From Gordionus sp. m RMFG-2023 (Eukaryota > Nematomorpha > Gordioida > Chordodea > Parachordodidae), in assembly GCF_954871325.1 (NCBI RefSeq), contig NC_088775.1:23041561-23105560 (forward strand): DNA of 64,000 nucleotides, in the 5' to 3' direction. The notes beneath the pieces were generated by a model. That model had not been told where the DNA came from, searched no databases, and saw only the letters and a program-made list of their open reading frames with translations. The position numbers were made by a program, and so were the translations under genes. Of this stretch, positions 58,975 to 64,000 are shown one piece after another; position 1 is the first letter of the stretch, and the number at the start of each line of letters is the position of its first letter.

Positions 58975-61920
58975 ATACAATTCTTGGCCGACCCATTTCT
59001 ATATTGATGAAAATTTTTATATAATCTAATATTCTTGTAATCTCTATTTGGGCAAAATTTAAACTTCCTAGTTTTTATACTTTTAAAGATATTTACAGTC
59101 AACGCATGAATAATTGCCTATTTTTGCTAATGATTGATTAAAAATTACTCGAATAAATTAAAATAAAGAATACACTTTTTATCTTCAGAAAATATAATTA
59201 AAAAATTATTTTAGAAATTTCTAAACCTCATATTCCCAGAATAAAATAAATCAATTTTTATGAATTAGATAAACATTACTATTACCATTCTATATGAGTA
59301 TTAAAAAAGAATGGAGCCAATACGATTTCATGGATAAAATTGATAAAAACCATTAGAAATGGAAAATTTATACTATAGATAGAGAACGTTTAATTTTTTA
59401 GGCCTTATAATCTTGATAGCATATTTTACAATACTTCTCTAAGAAGTTCCTATTCAGCAGAAGAACTACTTTTATACTATGTATACTATACTTTTTTATG
59501 TATTTATTTTATATTTCTATATTTATTGCAATATATATTTTTATAAAATAAATTATATATGCAACGTCATTTTTTGTATAAATATTGATTAAATTTTTAA
59601 CTTTACACGATATTTATTCCTGCACATGTATTATAATAAATCTTCAAATAATATTAATTAAATTCTTTATTCATAAATAAAATATAACAAAATATTATGC
59701 TAGATGCTGTAATCCCTTTAATATTTCTAACCATCAATATGTAATAAAAATTTAAGAAAATCTAATAATCAAAAACTAAAACTGTTAGCATAGATGCTGA
59801 TATTATTGAATCAATCAAAACAACAATTAACGAACTCAGCAAATCTCCCATCAAAAAAAGAAGGCTATTGGAAAAATAATATCCAAAATTTGATAAAATA
59901 ATAAGAGCCATTGAAACAAGCTTAGATATTGAGGAGACAGTATTGAATTCAAAAGATAAGATTATTGGTACATCTTAAAGATAAATTCATACAATTATCG
60001 TAAATAAATGGAAAATTGTGTCCTCAATGTCAGATAGCTGGTCTATTTGGGATTCAAAAGAAGTTTCAAGTATTTTGTATGGCAAGAAGAGCAAAAATAC
60101 TTAGTTTGGAAAAGGATCAGCCACAAATCCGAAACCTGGAAGAATTATTGATTAAAGTATAACACTATAAAATCTTTGAATTACGGCCAAGATATTTCTT
60201 ATCTTATCTAGCATATTGGTCATGGACCTGCCCAAAATGAGCGAACGTTTAATTACTATAGAGGCTCTATCCTCCATAATAATTATGCCAATTTTTTCCT
60301 CAAGGATACCAACAAACCTTGTAACCCAGATATAATTAATAAAGTGTGGAACTCACCCAATCCAATAATAATATTATCATAAGGAATAGTTATGAGTATT
60401 TTTGAGAAAGCAAGAACTGAAAAAAAAGAAAAAATAGTGGTACTGTATCATCCAATACAAATTATATTATAAAAATTATTTTTTTTATTGTTGGTCCTTG
60501 AGCAAGGATCTTATTTAATAGGAGTATTTTATTTCATTCAGTTAATTTATGATTTGTTCCCAATTATTTAGTTTGAAGATATAAAAATTATATCTGGTTT
60601 TTATAATTATTTAGTTAAAAATACCTATCTATTTAACCTATTTGTACCTTAATTCTCATAGTGTAATGGTAAAAAAGACTGGAGAAAAGTGAAAATACAG
60701 AAAAGGTTAATAAAGAAATATATATTCTGTTCAAACAAACGACATTTTATATTTCATTAGGTTTTTTAAAATTTGTAAATCTAAAACCAAAAAATTGTAT
60801 ATTAGTGGGTTGTGCCAAAATTTTATAATAAAGATAATTGGTGTAAATTTTCCATTTTTAACAAAAAACCATGAATATCCTCTTAAAGCTTACAAACACT
60901 TTTTACCCAAAGTTTTATATATCCACGTAACCATTCCACTTATTTTAGAAATTGTGAGAACTCTTCAGGGCTGGATTACTTTATAAAGCGACTTAAAGAA
61001 ATATTCTATTATAACTATGTAACTTTATAACTTATAAACAATGATTATTTGTTGATAGGAAAACATTGAAAATAATAGTCAAGCCAGATTATGAATTTTC
61101 AAAATTTTTATTGAAAAAATGGAAACTTTTATACCACATTCCTCTCCATCTAGTCAACATCCAACCTTCAAAAATTTTATTAAATCAGTTTAGGAGACGA
61201 TGAATTTTTAATTGTATGTGATTTTGTAGAGAATTATAGCTCTATTATTCATAATGCAGCACAAAGTTATTACTGGATCAATGCACATGCAACAATTCAT
61301 CAGTTTGTTATATATAATAAAGATATCACGCTATCGTTTGTTATGATATCGGATTGCTTACAGCATAATACAATTGCATTGCACTTAGTTCTAACTTGCT
61401 TTGTAAATTTCATTAATAATAAATTCAACGCGATACCCCCAAATTTTTTTAATTTTCTGATGGGACGGCTCAATGCAAAAACGGAAAAACTTTTCAAATT
61501 ATGTCATCACGCAAAAGAGTTTGGCATTTCAGCAGAATGATAATGTTCAACTAACATACCCAATGAAGCTGTAATGCAAAACAATTTTACCCTTTTTCGT
61601 TATCAGGATTTTAAATTTTATTGGAATAAAAAGTCTAGAAATTTTTAAAAATAATATTTTAATTTTTTACTTATATCTTCTGAAGATAAAAAGTATATTC
61701 TTTATTTTAATACTAGATTTCTTATATTTAATAGCATAATTTAATGAATATAGACACTTCGCAAAAAGGCAATTTTTCATGCATTGACCATGAATATCTC
61801 AAAAGTATAAACACTAGGAGACTATAATTTTTCCCAAGTATGGATTACAAGAAACTTAGTTTATATAAGAATTTTCAGTGGTCTGCTGAACTGTGATCAG
61901 TTTGGCATGGAATGACCTTA
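58975..61920 (+). mobile_element. TIR DNA transposon of the unassigned family (copy 2)
   Basis: The left arm (about 58985-59125) and right arm (about 61760-61918) are inverted repeats of each other (TTCTTGTAATC, CCTAGT...TTTATACTTTT, CATGAATAATTGCC versus CATGAAAAATTGCC). The right tip reads inwards GGTCATTCCATGCCAAAC, as in copy 1; the left tip is worn. Length about 2.9 kb. It holds a decayed transposase on the plus strand. Confidence 0.7.
59780..61540 (+). pseudogene. Decayed transposase of the unassigned TIR family
   Basis: Plus-strand pieces in order: IKTTINELSKSPIKKRR near 59820; SMSDSWSIWDSKEVSSILYG then ATNPKPGRIID near 60030-60150; QNERTFNYYRGSILHNNYAN then FFLKDTNKPCNPD near 60235-60330; CDFVENYSSIIHNAAQSYYW near 61220-61275; and VMISDCLQHNTIALHLVLTC then LCHHAKEFGISAE up to 61540. 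The ENYS and ISAE pieces overlap in motif content with copy 1. Stops and frame changes are numerous. I cannot name the superfamily. Confidence 0.6.
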
Positions 61921-62689
61921 TATTATTCAAACTAATCTAGTTTTTAATTAAAAAATTGAGTTGAGTATTTTTGTCTAATGTTACTTGAAGACACATGAAA
62001 ATTCATCATGAAGATCTTAAGTAAGTTTAAGTTGTACATATCAAAAATTATGGGGAAATCTTAGTCTAAGCCTTAATAGTTTTTAAGTATATTTTCTAAA
62101 AAAATATTTTATAATTAAATTTGCAATAGTATAGAATAATGGAGTGTAAAGTTTGAAAATTAATTTATAATTTTTTTTAGGGTTCATTTCATGTCTAACT
62201 AGCACAATTCGTTGGAAATATCAAATGTCTAAGTGTTAAAATCACTTTTATAAGATTTACTAAGAAACGATTTAATTACAAATTATGAAATATTAAAATA
62301 ACGTTTAAAAACATTTATATATATTTTTGGCATGGTGATCCATTTTACTACAGGCTTAGCTTACCCATTAATGGTTAACGGTGCATATATACAACACCAC
62401 CTCCTATATATCATTTTTAAACATAGTAGTTTTTATTTTTAAAAATAATAAAAAAGGTTTTTATATAGTTTAGACATTGTACTAAAGCCCGTCCGGGCCG
62501 GGCCTAACTTTGCAAATCTCTAATAATAAGTAAGCCTATCAAACGATCTATATAATATTTTTTCCTGATAGTAATGCTGGAAAATCTTATTATTTATGTT
62601 TAAAAGTGAAAAAAAGTTTTAAAAAATAATAATTATAACAAAACACGTTATTTTATAAAGGAGAGCCATCTATTTTTGAAAAAAATATT
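61921..62689. other. AT-rich DNA with one GC-rich hAT-like end
   Basis: GCCCGTCCGGGCCGGGCC followed by TTTGCAAATCTCTA at about 62487-62523 resembles the right end of the element at 47594-47941. No partner end seen. Otherwise nothing recognised. Confidence 0.4.
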
Positions 62690-63172
62690 TATTTTTTGAT
62701 TTTTTAAATCGTAATAACTAAAAAACCCATGGCTGTCCCAAGTTTAAATTTTTTTTATGAATAGATATAAGGTTAGAGAATAAGAAAATATTAAATTCAA
62801 AAAAATTTGGAAAGCGAAACACCTGGAATTTTTATGTATTAAATTTATAACGTAAATAAAAACCGCAACAATATTATTTCAAAAAAATCTTTGATATTTA
62901 ATAAAAGGCCTTTAATAGAGTTACAAAATGACATATAACTTATATTTTTGAAATCATTATTTTTTAACTTATCTCAGTTTCAAAAAATCGTATTTTTCGA
63001 AAAAAGGTCATTTTTAGCACTTTTGACCATTGATATCTCTGGAACTATGAGTACTAGGAAGCTAAAATTTTGGATTCGATGCTTTCAAATGATATTCTCT
63101 TAGCATACAAAATTTTATCGAAATTAAAAAGGTCGGGCCGAAAAGTTATCGATTTGGTATGGAATTACCCAG
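62690..63172. mobile_element. Right end of a third member of the unassigned TIR family
   Basis: TTTTGACCATTGATATCTCTGGAACTATGAGTACTAGGAAG-type sequence and a tip GGTATGGAATTACCC match the right arms of copies 1 and 2 in layout. No left end or coding part recognised. Confidence 0.5.
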
Positions 63173-63569
63173 CTATAAACTATTTATAAAGTCGTTCGAG
63201 AGCCGTTATTAATGATGTATTTTTAATTATATGTCTTAAAAAATATATAAAAAAATCGCCAGAATTTTTTTTAGGGAAATCTGGAGAAAGCGTAAAGTAA
63301 TAAATAGCGTGTTTTGGCGTAAATTAAATTAATATATCGGGAGGTCTGACAATCTTACTGAGCTGCTTTTGTAGAATTATTTCCTCATGGCCTAGGTTAA
63401 TCCAAATTTAGAAATAAGGTTGGACTATTTTGATAATTATGTTTTAAAATGTAAAAATAGTCACCTGATTTAAATATATTTTTATTTTCACGCTCACTAA
63501 GAGTTATTTAAAATAATAACAAATTATTAGATATCCAAGTGAGGTAACGTTACACCTTTGAACCCTATT

Positions 63570-64000
63570 ATCTCAGCCAGAATTTCTAACCCTTTTTTTA
63601 AAAAAAAAGCTAGCTCCCATTACTAAGTTAAACGGAACATATTTGCTTTTTACAGTATAAATTTTTTGAAATTTGAATCTGACAAGTAGCCTTCCCTCTC
63701 GCCTAAAACCTTTTTAGGAATACTAAACAAGTGCTCAATAAAAACACTATAGAGAAGTGGGGTATTGAATTTCATGAAAATATTTTTAAATTCCCGATTA
63801 TCATTGATTGAATCTTAAAAATTTTTAAATCATTGTAGGGTTTCTTCATTGTAATTGAGGTATTTTTGTGTTAGTAATTTCTTATTAAATTAATTTCTCT
63901 ATTTCTATCTATGCCTATCCAATTCAATTTGAATGCAGAATGATTTATAAACAGGTGAAATATGCAATAAAGTATTCAAAAATATATCTTTTATTTTTAT
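63570..64000 (-). mobile_element. hAT fragment running off the window
   Basis: Starts with an AGCTAGCTCCC-type word, then CCTAAAACCTTTTTAGGAAT-ACTAAACAAG and AAAACACTATAGAGAAGTGG. It is parallel to 25120-25200 in the hAT relic at 24836-25941 (minus-strand C-terminal domain). Broken by stops. Confidence 0.6.

Noticed and set aside
63393-63412. CCTAGGTTAAT(C)CAAATTT shared with 9568-9587
   Set aside because: Tempting as a common element tip, but orientation and context differ and no partner end could be found.

Overview
The window is nuclear DNA of an AT-rich animal (roughly three quarters A+T). The evidence is spliced genes with GT/AG introns, a long C2H2 zinc-finger gene, an RNPS1 homologue with a serine-rich N-terminus, and a dense load of animal-type DNA transposons (hAT, MULE/NOF-like, an unassigned TIR family) plus one non-LTR retroelement. 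An invertebrate is likely. The species cannot be named from the sequence. No LTR, retroviral or Polinton-like element was recognised.

Host genes. (1) A plus-strand C2H2 zinc-finger gene can be read through 13 exons from 1101 to 32384. All splice phases agree and the total is 4119 nt (1372 codons plus stop). Its introns hold most of the mobile DNA of the first half: a hAT inside a hAT (4.4-7.3 kb), a 6 kb nest of at least four elements (9.8-15.8 kb), another hAT-like element (19.2-21.0 kb), and a hAT relic beside a LINE that is split by a foldback element (24.8-31.0 kb). (2) The 5' part of an RNPS1 homologue (splicing factor, exon-junction/ASAP complex) lies at 54776-56632 on the plus strand. 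Four exons reach into the RRM. The rest lies beyond a transposon-filled intron and was not found in the window.

The most striking object lies between the two genes: a single 17.9 kb foldback transposon, 34939-52869, flanked by a perfect 9-bp target duplication (AAATAAGAT). Its arms are tandem ~292-bp repeats in opposite orientation, about 4.6 kb on the left and 1.7 kb on the right. Its core carries a minus-strand, spliced, nearly intact MULE/NOF-like transposase, followed in the same reading by a domain that looks like a ubiquitin-specific protease (Cys box, two zinc-binding Cys pairs, His box). This recalls the Drosophila FB-NOF arrangement but is much larger. Almost every arm repeat contains TTGGC(N5)GCCAA, the consensus of NFI-type binding sites. 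Two small hAT-like elements with their own target duplications sit in the transposase intron.

A second, unrelated foldback element (26998-30852, 8-bp duplication ATCAAAGG, hAT-type ends) has arms of ~118-bp units, each carrying a perfect palindrome TGACAATTGTCA. Many hAT-type elements here share a YAG(N)GTTGTTAA-like tip, followed by a cluster of a short GC-rich word that differs from element to element.

The last 7 kb holds a hAT in the RNPS1 intron (57087-58821, perfect 8-bp duplication), a decayed 2.9 kb element of the same unassigned family seen at 9.8-15.8 kb, and further hAT relics.
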